Shown: in pieces, positions 7,841 through 15,683 of the stretch | Layout of the letters: each line of letters starts with the position of its first letter | Position numbering within the stretch: the first letter of the stretch is position 1 | From: an uncultured Hymenobacter sp. | Lineage (GTDB): Bacteria; Bacteroidota; Bacteroidia; Cytophagales; Hymenobacteraceae | Assembly (NCBI GenBank): GCA_913776615.1 | Contig: CAJYPK010000040.1 | Span: 62,001 to 126,000, forward strand | Length of the DNA stretch: 64,000 nt | Reading direction: 5' to 3' | Made by a program: the position numbers and the translations under genes | The notes under the pieces: generated by a model | The model's input: the letters and a program-made list of their open reading frames with translations, nothing else | Databases searched by the model: none | What the model was told of the DNA's origin: nothing

Positions 7841-8929
7841 ATGATGGACCCCGCTATCTACGACTACCTGCTCATTGGTCACGGCATTGCCGGGGCCGTA
7901 CTGGCCCGCGAGCTGCGCGGGCGCGGTTACCGCGTGCTCGTGTACGACGAGCCCCGGCCCGAAGCCGCCTCGCGCGTAGCTGCTGGCCTCATGAACCCCG
8001 TGGCCGGTAAGCGCTTTGCCTTGACCTGGCGCGCCCACGAAACGCTGCCACCGGCCGTAGCCTATTACCAGGCGCTGGGGGAGGAACTGGGGGAAGACTT
8101 CTTTCAAGCGAATGCCATTCTCAAAGTATTTGGCTCGGCCCAGGAGCAGGCCCAGATGCTGGCCCGCGCCGTCGAGGGTGACCCTTGGCAGGGCTTCGTG
8201 GAAAAAATAGAAACGGTGCCGATTGAGCGGCCTGGCCTGCTGGCCCCCCACGGCGGCGCGTGGCTGCGGGGCGGTGGCCACCTGCGGGTGGAGGCCTTGC
8301 TGGCCGCCCTGGCTCGCCAGGGCCGCGCCGCGGGCTGGCTGCGCGAGGAAACTTTTGACTGGGCTGCGCTTGTTGCCGAAGGCAACGGCGTAGCCTACGC
8401 GCCGGGCCAGCTGCATGCGCACCACGTAGTATGCTGCCAGGGCGCGGCGGCGCTGGCCTGCCCGTACTTTGGCTGGCTGCCACTCACGCCCAACCAAGGC
8501 GCGGTGCTCGACGTAGCGGTGCCGGGTCTAAGCGCGGCGCAGGTTCTCAATCGGGGGGCCTACGTGGTGCCGGGAATAGTACCCGCGCAGTTTCGGGTGG
8601 GGGCTACGTACCGCTGGCCTCCCTTCGCAACTGAGCCCGATGGCAACGACCGGCGCGAACTGATGGGCCGCCTGGCCGACCTCACGTCGTTGCCTTTCAC
8701 GGTGACGGGCGAGCGGCGGGGCGTGCGGCCCGCCGTGCGCGACCGTCGGCCGCTGCTGGGCCGCCACCCGGCGCTGCCCTGGCTTAGCCTCTTTGGTGGC
8801 TTCGGCTCGAAAGGAGTGAGCCTGGCCCCGCGCCTGGCGAGCCAACTAGCCGATTACCTGGGCCATGGCACCGAGCTGTGGCCCGATGTTAACTTAGCCC
8901 GCTACTACGCGCTTTATGTAGCGCCGTAG
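7841..8929 (+). CDS. FAD-dependent oxidoreductase (DAO family)
   Basis: This is a single-domain flavoprotein of about 362 residues. The N-terminus YDYLLIGHGIAGAVLARELRGRGYRVLVYDE is a Rossmann dinucleotide-binding fold (GxGxxG variant GHGIAG), and the C-terminal part VRPAVRDRRPLLGRHP...LFGGFGSKGVSLAP has the layout of D-amino-acid-oxidase/glycine-oxidase enzymes, where it closes the FAD site. Such enzymes oxidise C-N bonds of amino acids or amines, but the substrate cannot be read from the sequence. No signal peptide is present. Starts at 7841 and 7844 are equivalent; the open frame extends upstream only through low-complexity repeat. A small hairpin follows the stop codon. Confidence 0.85.
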   Translation: MMDPAIYDYLLIGHGIAGAVLARELRGRGYRVLVYDEPRPEAASRVAAGLMNPVAGKRFALTWRAHETLPPAVAYYQALGEELGEDFFQANAILKVFGSAQEQAQMLARAVEGDPWQGFVEKIETVPIERPGLLAPHGGAWLRGGGHLRVEALLAALARQGRAAGWLREETFDWAALVAEGNGVAYAPGQLHAHHVVCCQGAAALACPYFGWLPLTPNQGAVLDVAVPGLSAAQVLNRGAYVVPGIVPAQFRVGATYRWPPFATEPDGNDRRELMGRLADLTSLPFTVTGERRGVRPAVRDRRPLLGRHPALPWLSLFGGFGSKGVSLAPRLASQLADYLGHGTELWPDVNLARYYALYVAP

Positions 8930-8952
8930 GCCGGTCGGACACCAGACCGGCC
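8929..8952 (+). terminator. Short hairpin after the FAD oxidoreductase gene
   Basis: GGCCGGTC (8929-8936) pairs with GACCGGCC (8945-8952) around an 8-nt loop immediately after the stop codon. No T-tract follows, so it is a weak terminator candidate. Confidence 0.4.
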
Positions 8953-9053
8953 AGCCCCTGCGTTAAGTAGTAAAACTTGTGGCCCGAGCCCCTTTACGAG
9001 GTTTTGGTTTCGCCTGTTCCCGTTTCTTCTGCCATAACCTGACGCTATTTGCT

Positions 9054-12000
9054 GTGAATTTTTTCCAATTTTTCGGCCGGCAAGCAGCTGGCTTTCCTCG
9101 GGAGCGGGTTGTCGTGCTACTTGGTGCCGTGGGTGGGCTGCTGGCCCTGCCCGCCCAGGCGCAGACCGCGCAGGAGCCATTCGGCCGGGTTCGCATTCAA
9201 TACAAAAAGTTTGAGTGGCAGCAGTTTTCAACTCAAAACTTCAACGTCTATTTCTACGCCGGGGGGGAGGCGAGCGCCCGCCGCACGGCCGCTTACGCCG
9301 AGCAGGAGTTGCAGCGCATTACGGCGCTGGTAGGGTATTTTCCCTACAGCAAGACTACCCTGATGCTGTACAACTCGGTAGGCGACCTGCGGCAGAGCAA
9401 CATCAACCTGCCCGTGGCCAACGCCGTGAGCGGCGGCGAAGCCCAGTTGGCCCGCCAAACCAAAGTGGAGGTAGCCTTCACGGGCCGCCAAACCGACTTC
9501 AAGCGCGACCTGAGCTACCAGATAACCCAGGTGCTGCTCAACGACATGATGTACGGCGGCTCGTTGCGCGAGGTACTTCAGAGCAACTACCTGCTCCAGC
9601 TGCCCAGCTGGTTTGTGGAGGGCGCTTCGGCCTACGCTGCCGAGGGCTGGAGCATCGACATGGATGCCTACATGCGCGACATGGTGCGCGAGTACCCCAG
9701 CGGCAACCGCACGGCCCCGTTCTTCCAGCGTAATTCGCGCCTGGCGGGCCACAGCATCTGGAACTACATTGCCGAGCGCTACGGCTACGGGGCAGTGCAA
9801 AACGTGCTGAACCTCACGCGAATTACCCGCGACGTGGAAGTAGGAATCTCGTCGTCGCTGAACGTGCCATTTAAGCTGTTTTTGCGCAACTGGGTAAACT
9901 ATTACCGCGACATCAATACCGGCGGTACGCTGGCGGCGCTGGTGGTACCTACCGATGCAAACCGCCTCAGCAGCCGCAACCGGCGCGGGGTCGAAGTGTA
10001 TTCGCAGCCCGTTTTTAGCCCCGATGGCCAGCACCTGGCCTACGCCGTGAACGAGCAAGGTCGCTACCGGGTGGTGGTGGCGCGGCGCGACGGCTCGCAC
10101 CAGCGTACGCTGCTGCACGGCGGTTACCGTACTCCCGACCAACAAGTCGAAACCCGCCTCCCGGTGCTGGCCTGGCGCGGCAACTCGCAGCTGGCCGTGG
10201 CCGAAATGCTGCACGGCCGTATGGTCCTGCGCATACGCGAAGCGCTGGGCCTCGATTTGGCCGGCCGCCTGGGCCGTACGTTCCGCCTGCGCCAGCCGAC
10301 TACCATCTTCGCTCCCTACGACCAGGTGCTGGACATGAACTACTCGGCCGATGGCAAGGCCTTGGTGTACACGGCAGTGCAAGACGGGCAGAATGATATC
10401 TACCTGCTGCGCGCCGGTAGTCGGCAGCCCGAGCGTCTCACCAACGACCTTTTCGACGATCAGCAGGCCGTATTTCTGCCCGGGGGGCAGGCCATTGCCT
10501 TCAGCTCCAACCGCTACCTCGACTCGACGGGCCGGGCGCGCCCCGCTACGTTTCCCAACGTAGTAAACAACTACGATCTGTTTCTCTGCCACCTCGACGG
10601 CCGGCCCATTCCGATCGAGTCGCTCGTGAGCACCATCTCCAATGAAACCCGGCCCCGGCCAATCTCCGACGACGAGATTATCTACCTTGGCGAAGAAAAC
10701 GGGATTCGTGGCCTTTACCGCTACTCGCGCAAAACCGGGCAGCACAAGGCCGTTAGCAATTTCGCGACTAACATTCAGGATTTTGACCTGAGCCTGCCCA
10801 CCGGGGCGCTGGCTTTCATTCCGCAGGTAAAAGCCCGCGATCTGCTCTACCTCTATCCGCAGTTTCCGCTCACTACCGAGCAGGTGCTGAGCAAAACCTC
10901 GCGCCAGCGCATTCTCGAAAATCGCTCGCAGCCGGCCCCAACCCCCGTGCGGCCCGCCGCCACTACGCCCGCTGCCCCGGCCCCGAGCAGCGCGGCTTCT
11001 ACCACGACGCCAGCTCCCGCTGCGGGTACCCCGGCAGCTACCCCGCCCGCCAATGGTACCGCTCCGCAGCGCGGGGCCGCCACGCCAGTCAACCCCAGCA
11101 ACTACCAGTTTGAGGAAGACGAGGATGTCGCCCCAGTGCGGCCCCGTCGCAGTAGCCGCGCCGCCGCCACGCCACTCAAGGCTGGCCAGTCGTCACCGGC
11201 CTTACCGGCGCTCAGCGGCCCGTACCGCTACGATACCCGGTTCATGGCCGACAACCTGATAACCGGGGTGGCCATCGACCCTTTGCTCGGCTTCGGCTTC
11301 TCGTTGCAGGCTAATTTATCGGATGCGTTTGAAAATCAGCGTTTCCAAGCCAGCGTGTTTGCCCAGCTCGACCTGCGCACCAGCAATATCAACGTGTCGT
11401 ATACCAACGTGACGCGGCGCTTCGACTGGTCGATTGCCTACCAAAAGCAGGCGTACTACCTGGATAATACCACGGGTTCCACCTCGCGCTACGGTCGCCA
11501 TTCGATAGCTCCTACGCTGGCTTATCCGCTCACGCATAGCCTAAGTCTGCGCGGCGGCCCGCGCTACGACAATATTTCGCGCTCATTCGCCGGTATTACG
11601 CCGCCGGTCAATGAAGAAGATATCACCCGCAACTACGTAGGGTTCAATGCCGAGTTGGTGTACGATAACTCCCGCGTGATGGGAGTAAACATGCTGCTGG
11701 GTACGCGCATGAAAGTCGGGGTACTGCAAATGAATGACCTTGCTTCCAAAGCCAACGGCTTCGGGAAGTTTTACATCGACTTGCGCCATTACCAGAAGCT
11801 GCACCGGCAACTGGTCTGGGCCAATCGCGTCAGCTACGGTCAGTACTTCGGCAACGCCGAGGCGGGCAACAATCCGCAGCAGGTATTCCGGTTGGGTGGC
11901 ATGGACAACTGGGTAAACCAGCAGTACGCCGGCGACCGGCTACTCAAATATGGCAACGAGCAGATGCCGGACCCCACTAGCATCTTCTACCAGCAGTTTG

Positions 12001-12407
12001 TCACCAACCTGCGGGGCTTCAGCCTCAGCCGGCAAACGGGTACTCGCTACGTGTTATTAAATAGCGAGCTGCGCCTGCCCATCGTGCAGTATCTTTCCAA
12101 TAAGCCCATCTATTCGGGCTTCTTCCGCAACTTGCAGTTCACCGGCTTCTTCGATGCAGGTACTGCTTACAACGGGACCAACCCGTTTGGGGAGAACAAC
12201 TCCAACACTACTACCACTTTTGGTAATCAGCAAAGTCCCTTTACGGGTACCGTCACCCGGTTTTCCAGCCCGTTCCTGCTAGGCTACGGCGTGGGCGTAC
12301 GCTCAACCGTGCTGGGTTTCTATACCAAGTTCGACCTGGCCTGGGCCTGGGAAAATTACGTTACCTCCAAGCCGCGGCCTTATTTCACCCTCGGCCACGA
12401 TTTTTAG
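9054..12407 (+). CDS. Envelope protein: degenerate MA-type peptidase domain, TolB-like propeller and outer-membrane barrel
   Basis: This large exported protein of about 1117 residues is usually annotated in relatives as TolB-like. From GTG 9054 it starts MNFFQFFGRQ...VVVLLGAVGGLLALPAQA, a good signal peptide; an upstream GTG at 8979 would add an implausible leader. Domain order: a region of about 250 residues resembling MA-type gluzincins (LPSWFVEGASAYAAEGW), but the HExxH position reads YQITQ, so it is probably not catalytic; a WD40/TolB-like propeller with FSPDGQHLAYAV and FLPGGQAIAFSSNR strands; a Pro/Ala/Thr-rich linker near residues 625-700; then a C-terminal barrel of about 380 residues ending in YFTLGHDF with terminal Phe, typical of BAM substrates. 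The function is unknown. The modular reading is secure, the peptidase-like assignment less so. Confidence 0.8.
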   Translation: MNFFQFFGRQAAGFPRERVVVLLGAVGGLLALPAQAQTAQEPFGRVRIQYKKFEWQQFSTQNFNVYFYAGGEASARRTAAYAEQELQRITALVGYFPYSKTTLMLYNSVGDLRQSNINLPVANAVSGGEAQLARQTKVEVAFTGRQTDFKRDLSYQITQVLLNDMMYGGSLREVLQSNYLLQLPSWFVEGASAYAAEGWSIDMDAYMRDMVREYPSGNRTAPFFQRNSRLAGHSIWNYIAERYGYGAVQNVLNLTRITRDVEVGISSSLNVPFKLFLRNWVNYYRDINTGGTLAALVVPTDANRLSSRNRRGVEVYSQPVFSPDGQHLAYAVNEQGRYRVVVARRDGSHQRTLLHGGYRTPDQQVETRLPVLAWRGNSQLAVAEMLHGRMVLRIREALGLDLAGRLGRTFRLRQPTTIFAPYDQVLDMNYSADGKALVYTAVQDGQNDIYLLRAGSRQPERLTNDLFDDQQAVFLPGGQAIAFSSNRYLDSTGRARPATFPNVVNNYDLFLCHLDGRPIPIESLVSTISNETRPRPISDDEIIYLGEENGIRGLYRYSRKTGQHKAVSNFATNIQDFDLSLPTGALAFIPQVKARDLLYLYPQFPLTTEQVLSKTSRQRILENRSQPAPTPVRPAATTPAAPAPSSAASTTTPAPAAGTPAATPPANGTAPQRGAATPVNPSNYQFEEDEDVAPVRPRRSSRAAATPLKAGQSSPALPALSGPYRYDTRFMADNLITGVAIDPLLGFGFSLQANLSDAFENQRFQASVFAQLDLRTSNINVSYTNVTRRFDWSIAYQKQAYYLDNTTGSTSRYGRHSIAPTLAYPLTHSLSLRGGPRYDNISRSFAGITPPVNEEDITRNYVGFNAELVYDNSRVMGVNMLLGTRMKVGVLQMNDLASKANGFGKFYIDLRHYQKLHRQLVWANRVSYGQYFGNAEAGNNPQQVFRLGGMDNWVNQQYAGDRLLKYGNEQMPDPTSIFYQQFVTNLRGFSLSRQTGTRYVLLNSELRLPIVQYLSNKPIYSGFFRNLQFTGFFDAGTAYNGTNPFGENNSNTTTTFGNQQSPFTGTVTRFSSPFLLGYGVGVRSTVLGFYTKFDLAWAWENYVTSKPRPYFTLGHDF

Positions 12408-12426
12408 CGAGTTGACGGGATAAGGC

Positions 12427-12497
12427 TAATGCGGACAAGGGGCGGGAGAAGTCAGGGAATAAGCCACCCCGACTTCTCCCGCCCCTTGTCCGCATTA
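12427..12497. terminator. Perfect 27-bp hairpin between the TolB-like gene and ccmB
   Basis: Arms 12427-12453 and 12471-12497 are exact reverse complements of 27 nt (TAATGCGGACAAGGGGCGGG...) around a 17-nt loop. It begins 20 nt after the upstream stop and ends 16 nt before the ccmB minus-7 box, so it probably insulates the two units. Confidence 0.7.
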
Positions 12498-12512
12498 CCC
12501 CGCCCCCTTTCG

Positions 12513-12520
12513 TACCTTTG
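12513..12520 (+). promoter_or_regulatory. Minus-7 promoter box of ccmB
   Basis: TACCTTTG is a perfect minus-7 match ending 5 nt before the GTG start at 12526, which implies a leaderless transcript. A TTG at 12486-12488 inside the preceding hairpin could serve as the minus-33 element. Confidence 0.65.
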
Positions 12521-12525
12521 CGTGC

Positions 12526-13203
12526 GTGTCGCTACTTGCTGAAATTTGGCTTTTACTGCTTAAAGACCTGCGCCTGGAATGGCGGCAGCGCAGCGCCCTG
12601 GGAGGGCTACTGCTCTACGTAGGTGGCACAGTTTACGTGAGTTACCTTAGTTTCAGCTTTCGTGGGGGCACGCCACCGGCCCCGGCTTGGAACGCCTTAT
12701 TCTGGGTTATCCTACTATTTGCAGCGCTGGGCGCGGCCGGCCGCGGGCTGGCCCAGGAGTCGGCTGGTCTGCGGCTGTACTATTATACCGTCGCCCGGCC
12801 CGAGGCCGTGGTACTGGCCAAGATTATCTATAATGCGCTGCTGCTGCTGGCGTTGGCCGTGCCGGGGCTGTTGCTCTACACGCTGCTGCTCGGCAATCCT
12901 GTGCAGGATTGGCCCACCTATGCGCTCAGTATCGGGCTGGGGGCCGTGAGCCTGGCCTCGTCGCTTACGCTGGTAGCGGGTATTGCGGCGCGGGCGGGGC
13001 AGGGGGGCGGCGGTACGCTGCTGGCCGTGCTGGGCCTACCGGTGCTGGTGCCCGTGCTACTACTGCTGGTGAAGGTAAGTAAAAACGCCCTCGACGGCCT
13101 GCCCTGGGAGGCCAGCCAAAGCTCCATCATCACGCTGGTGGCCTTGAACTTTATCGTGGGGGCGGTGTCTTATCTGTTGTTTCCGTTTCTGTGGCGCAGC
13201 TAA
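12526..13203 (+). CDS. ccmB: Haem exporter permease CcmB
   Basis: This inner-membrane protein of 225 residues is the permease subunit of the CcmAB ABC transporter, which in System I cytochrome c maturation drives release of haem-loaded CcmE. It shows about six hydrophobic segments and the family landmarks LLLKDLRLEWRQR near the N-terminus, then LAQESAGLRLYY and FPFLWRS at the end. The start is GTG at 12526, immediately after the minus-7 box. The ATPase CcmA is not in this window. ccmC, ccmD, ccmE and ccmF follow, with a methyltransferase gene between ccmB and ccmC. The call is firm from motif and context. Confidence 0.9.
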   Translation: MSLLAEIWLLLLKDLRLEWRQRSALGGLLLYVGGTVYVSYLSFSFRGGTPPAPAWNALFWVILLFAALGAAGRGLAQESAGLRLYYYTVARPEAVVLAKIIYNALLLLALAVPGLLLYTLLLGNPVQDWPTYALSIGLGAVSLASSLTLVAGIAARAGQGGGGTLLAVLGLPVLVPVLLLLVKVSKNALDGLPWEASQSSIITLVALNFIVGAVSYLLFPFLWRS

Positions 13204-13310
13204 GTCATTTGACAAGTGACATGTATCATTTAACGGCGGCTTTGCCCGCACTGAATGCTGGCTGTTAAGTGTTTATTGAGAACGGTTGAATGTTAACTGA
13301 TAATCGTTAA

Positions 13311-13928
13311 ATGGTAAAAGACCCTTTTGCTCGTCGTGATGAGGCACCGGATGCGGAGTTTTACCGCTTCGAGCGCCTCGTGACGCACATCGACGATGCG
13401 GCCGTGGCGGCGGTCACGCAGCTCTACCGGCAGCTGCTGCCGCCCGGCGGGGCCATCCTCGACCTCATGAGCAGTTGGGTTAGCCACCTGCCGGCCGAGG
13501 TGCAGTACAGCCGCGTGGCGGGCCTCGGCATGAATGCCCGCGAACTGGCTCAGAATCCGCGCCTCACCGAGCCGGGTATTGTGCAGGACCTCAATGAAAA
13601 TCCGCAGCTGCCCTACGGCGATGCCGAATTTGACGGGGCTGGTATTTGCGTATCGGTGCAATACCTCACCCAGCCGGTGGAAGTATTTAAGGAGCTGGCC
13701 CGGGTGCTGCGGCCGGGCGCGCCGCTGGTCATCACGTTTTCCAACCGCTGCTTTCCCGACAAGGCCGTGTACGCCTGGCAGGCTCTCGACGACCTGGGGC
13801 ACGTCGGCCTACTAAAGCATTATTTCGAAGCCGCCGGCTTCGGCCCCACCGAGGTATATGCCCACCGCCCCCAGTACGGCGACCCCCTCTACGGCGTGGT
13901 AGCAAAGGCCCCAACTCTTAATTCCTAA
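13311..13928 (+). CDS. Class I SAM-dependent methyltransferase-like protein
   Basis: The 205-residue soluble protein has a methyltransferase type 11 layout. GGAILDLMSSWVSHLP is a modified motif I with no clear GxGxG, FDGAGICVSVQYLTQP matches motif IV, and VEVFKELARVLRPGAPLVITFSNRCFP is the typical post-motif helix and strand. The substrate is unknown. It sits between ccmB and ccmC on the same strand, but nothing links it directly to haem handling. The last codons (TLNS and stop) lie inside the AACTCCTAACTC repeat tract that leads to ccmC, so its C-terminus may have been shaped by the repeat. Confidence 0.75.
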   Translation: MVKDPFARRDEAPDAEFYRFERLVTHIDDAAVAAVTQLYRQLLPPGGAILDLMSSWVSHLPAEVQYSRVAGLGMNARELAQNPRLTEPGIVQDLNENPQLPYGDAEFDGAGICVSVQYLTQPVEVFKELARVLRPGAPLVITFSNRCFPDKAVYAWQALDDLGHVGLLKHYFEAAGFGPTEVYAHRPQYGDPLYGVVAKAPTLNS

Positions 13929-13946
13929 CTCCTAACTCCTAACTCA
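13917..13946 (+). repeat. AACTCCTAACTCCTAACTC single-arm repeat upstream of ccmC
   Basis: Three tandem CTAACTC-type units fill the gap from the end of the methyltransferase gene to the ccmC ATG. This is one arm of the same repeat family seen as full inverted repeats elsewhere in the window. Confidence 0.6.
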
Positions 13947-13948
13947 AC

Positions 13949-14626
13949 ATGAAGTGGTGGAAATACCTGACCATCGGGCTGCTGCTCTACACGGCGGTGA
14001 TGGGCCTGCTGGGCCACGTGCCGCGCCTGGCCATTCTCAACGAAACGGAGCGTAACCTCTACTTCCACGTGCCGATGTGGTTTGGGATGACCATCATCCT
14101 GCTGGCCTCGGTGGTCAACTCCATCCGCTACCTGCGCGACCCCAGCCCCCGCCTCGACATCCTGGCCCACGAATCGGCCAAGACGGGCATCCTGCTGGGC
14201 GTGCTGGGCTTGCTGACCGGCAGCCTGTGGGCGCGCTACACCTGGGGCACCTGGTGGACGACCGACGTGAAGCTCAACGGCGCGGCCGTGACCATGCTCA
14301 TCTACCTGGCCTACCTAGTACTGCGCGGGGCCGTGCAAGACGAGCAGCAGCGCGCGCGCCTCTCGGCCATCTATAATATTTTTGCGTTCGCGGCGGCTAT
14401 TCCGCTGTTGTTCATCATGCCCCGGCTGGCCTCGGCCTCGCTGCACCCCGGCATGGGTGGCAACCCCGGCTTTTCGAAGTATGACCTCGACAGCGCCATG
14501 CGAATGGTGTTTTACCCCGCCGTTATCGGCTGGACGCTGCTTGGCGTCTGGATCACCGAAGTAGCCTGCCGCTTTGCTTTTGTAAAAGAGAAGATTTATG
14601 AAAAACAAGAAAAACAACTGGCTTAG
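13949..14626 (+). CDS. ccmC: Cytochrome c biogenesis protein CcmC
   Basis: This multi-spanning inner-membrane protein of 225 residues belongs to the haem-handling family and loads haem onto CcmE. The tryptophan-rich periplasmic WWD-type motif is present as LWARYTWGTWWTTDVKLNG at about residues 92-110. Conserved His residues occur in LYFHVPMWFGM and SLHPGMGGNP, matching the axial haem ligands of the family. Six hydrophobic segments are visible. ccmD begins inside its 3' end, which indicates translational coupling. Confidence 0.93.
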   Translation: MKWWKYLTIGLLLYTAVMGLLGHVPRLAILNETERNLYFHVPMWFGMTIILLASVVNSIRYLRDPSPRLDILAHESAKTGILLGVLGLLTGSLWARYTWGTWWTTDVKLNGAAVTMLIYLAYLVLRGAVQDEQQRARLSAIYNIFAFAAAIPLLFIMPRLASASLHPGMGGNPGFSKYDLDSAMRMVFYPAVIGWTLLGVWITEVACRFAFVKEKIYEKQEKQLA

Positions 14627-14852
14627 CCGGGCCTGCGCTCTGCTTCTGCCGCTGCTCCTGCTAGCCGGGAACGCCCTCGCCCAGACCCCCGCCGTTGCCG
14701 ACCAGCCCGAAATGGCCGACGCCCTGCGCGCCAGCGGTAAAATCTACGTGGTCGTGCTCGTTATCGTCATTATCGTCAGCGGTTTGCTGTTGTACCTGGT
14801 GCGCCTCGACCGCAAGGTGAGCCGCCTGGAGCGCGAGGTAGAAAGCCGGTAG
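14598..14852 (+). CDS. ccmD: CcmD-family small membrane protein
   Basis: This is an 84-residue protein with an N-terminal hydrophobic stretch that resembles a signal sequence (ALLLPLLLLAGNALAQ), a short acidic linker, then one transmembrane helix (IYVVVLVIVIIVSGLLLYLVRL) and a basic, coiled-coil-like tail RLDRKVSRLEREVE. CcmD in other bacteria tethers CcmE and CcmC to the CcmAB transporter. The gene overlaps the ccmC end by 29 nt. The identity rests mainly on size, topology and location; sequence conservation in this family is low. Confidence 0.75.
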   Translation: MKNKKNNWLSRACALLLPLLLLAGNALAQTPAVADQPEMADALRASGKIYVVVLVIVIIVSGLLLYLVRLDRKVSRLEREVESR

Positions 14853-14967
14853 AGAATGTAAAAATGGAGGCAATTTGAAAATGTATGAAATGGCATTTAC
14901 TAGATGAAAAGCCCTTCTCAATTCATTTTTGAATTTTTACATTGACTACATTAGCACATTAAATCTT

Positions 14968-15414
14968 ATGAAGAAGTCACACCTTTTTGTACTGGTGGTG
15001 ATCGCGGCGGCGGTCGGCATCATCATCAGCACCATGTCGGATGCCAGTACGTATTCGACCTTCGCCATCGCCCGTCAGCAGGCGGCCTCTGGCAACCTGG
15101 CCAAGGTACACGTAGTGGGCACCCTGCCCCGCGACGCCGACAAGCGTCCCGTGGGCCTGGAATACGACCCAATGGTGAACCCCAACTACTTTGCCTTCAC
15201 CATGATCGATACCCTGCAAGTATCGCAGCGCGTGGTGTACCGCAATCCCAAGCCCCAGGATCTCGACAAGTCGGAACAGGTGGTGATAGTGGGCGCGATG
15301 AAAGATGGCGTCTTTGAAGCCGACCAGATTCTGACGAAGTGCCCCAGCAAGTACGTGGAAAAGGACCTGGGCAAAACCGGCCCGCCCGCTACGGCCATGA
15401 ACACTCGCCGCTAG
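14968..15414 (+). CDS. ccmE: Haem chaperone CcmE, CxxxY type
   Basis: This 148-residue protein has one N-terminal membrane anchor and a periplasmic OB-fold that carries haem covalently from CcmC to CcmF. The start is ATG 14968 (MKKSHLFVLVVIAAAVGIIIS); the open frame upstream lacks support. The canonical enterobacterial haem-binding motif is HxxxY; here the corresponding segment reads LTKCPSKYVEKD, giving Cys125 and Tyr129 (CxxxY). Known C-type CcmE proteins of some archaea and deltaproteobacteria carry the same substitution. The fold signature KVHVVGTLPRD ... VVIVGAMKDGVFEADQILTKCPSKY is clear. Confidence 0.9.
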   Translation: MKKSHLFVLVVIAAAVGIIISTMSDASTYSTFAIARQQAASGNLAKVHVVGTLPRDADKRPVGLEYDPMVNPNYFAFTMIDTLQVSQRVVYRNPKPQDLDKSEQVVIVGAMKDGVFEADQILTKCPSKYVEKDLGKTGPPATAMNTRR

Positions 15415-15428
15415 TTGCGGTACAAAGT

Positions 15429-15465
15429 CAAAGCGCCCGGTAGGCTCAGCCTGCCGGGCGCTTTG
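15429..15465 (+). terminator. Terminator hairpin after ccmE
   Basis: CAAAGCGCCCGGTAGG (15429-15444) pairs with CCTGCCGGGCGCTTTG (15450-15465), 16 bp with one imperfect pair and a 5-nt loop, shortly after the ccmE stop. Confidence 0.65.
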
Positions 15466-15663
15466 AGTTGACGGAGGAAATAGATTTTCGGCCGGGCTCC
15501 ACCCTAAACGCCTGATAAATCAACCTGAACGGTAGGCAGGGCCGGTAAAGCCGGTTAGAATTGCCGTTTGCGCCCAAGGTCATCTTGGGGAGCAGCGCGG
15601 GTGCGACTGGGGTAGATAGCGTTTTTACCCCTATCTTTCAGCCTGCTTTCGCGTGGTATTCCT

Positions 15664-15671
15664 TACCTTTT
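15664..15671 (+). promoter_or_regulatory. Minus-7 box of the LytTR regulator gene
   Basis: TACCTTTT lies 12 nt before ATG 15684 and supports that start over an upstream in-frame alternative at 15561. Confidence 0.5.
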
Positions 15672-15683
15672 ATCAATTATAGT

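Noticed and set aside
9228..10745. Minus-strand open frame opposite the TolB-like gene
   Set aside because: Antisense shadow; the plus-strand protein has a signal peptide and clear domain structure.
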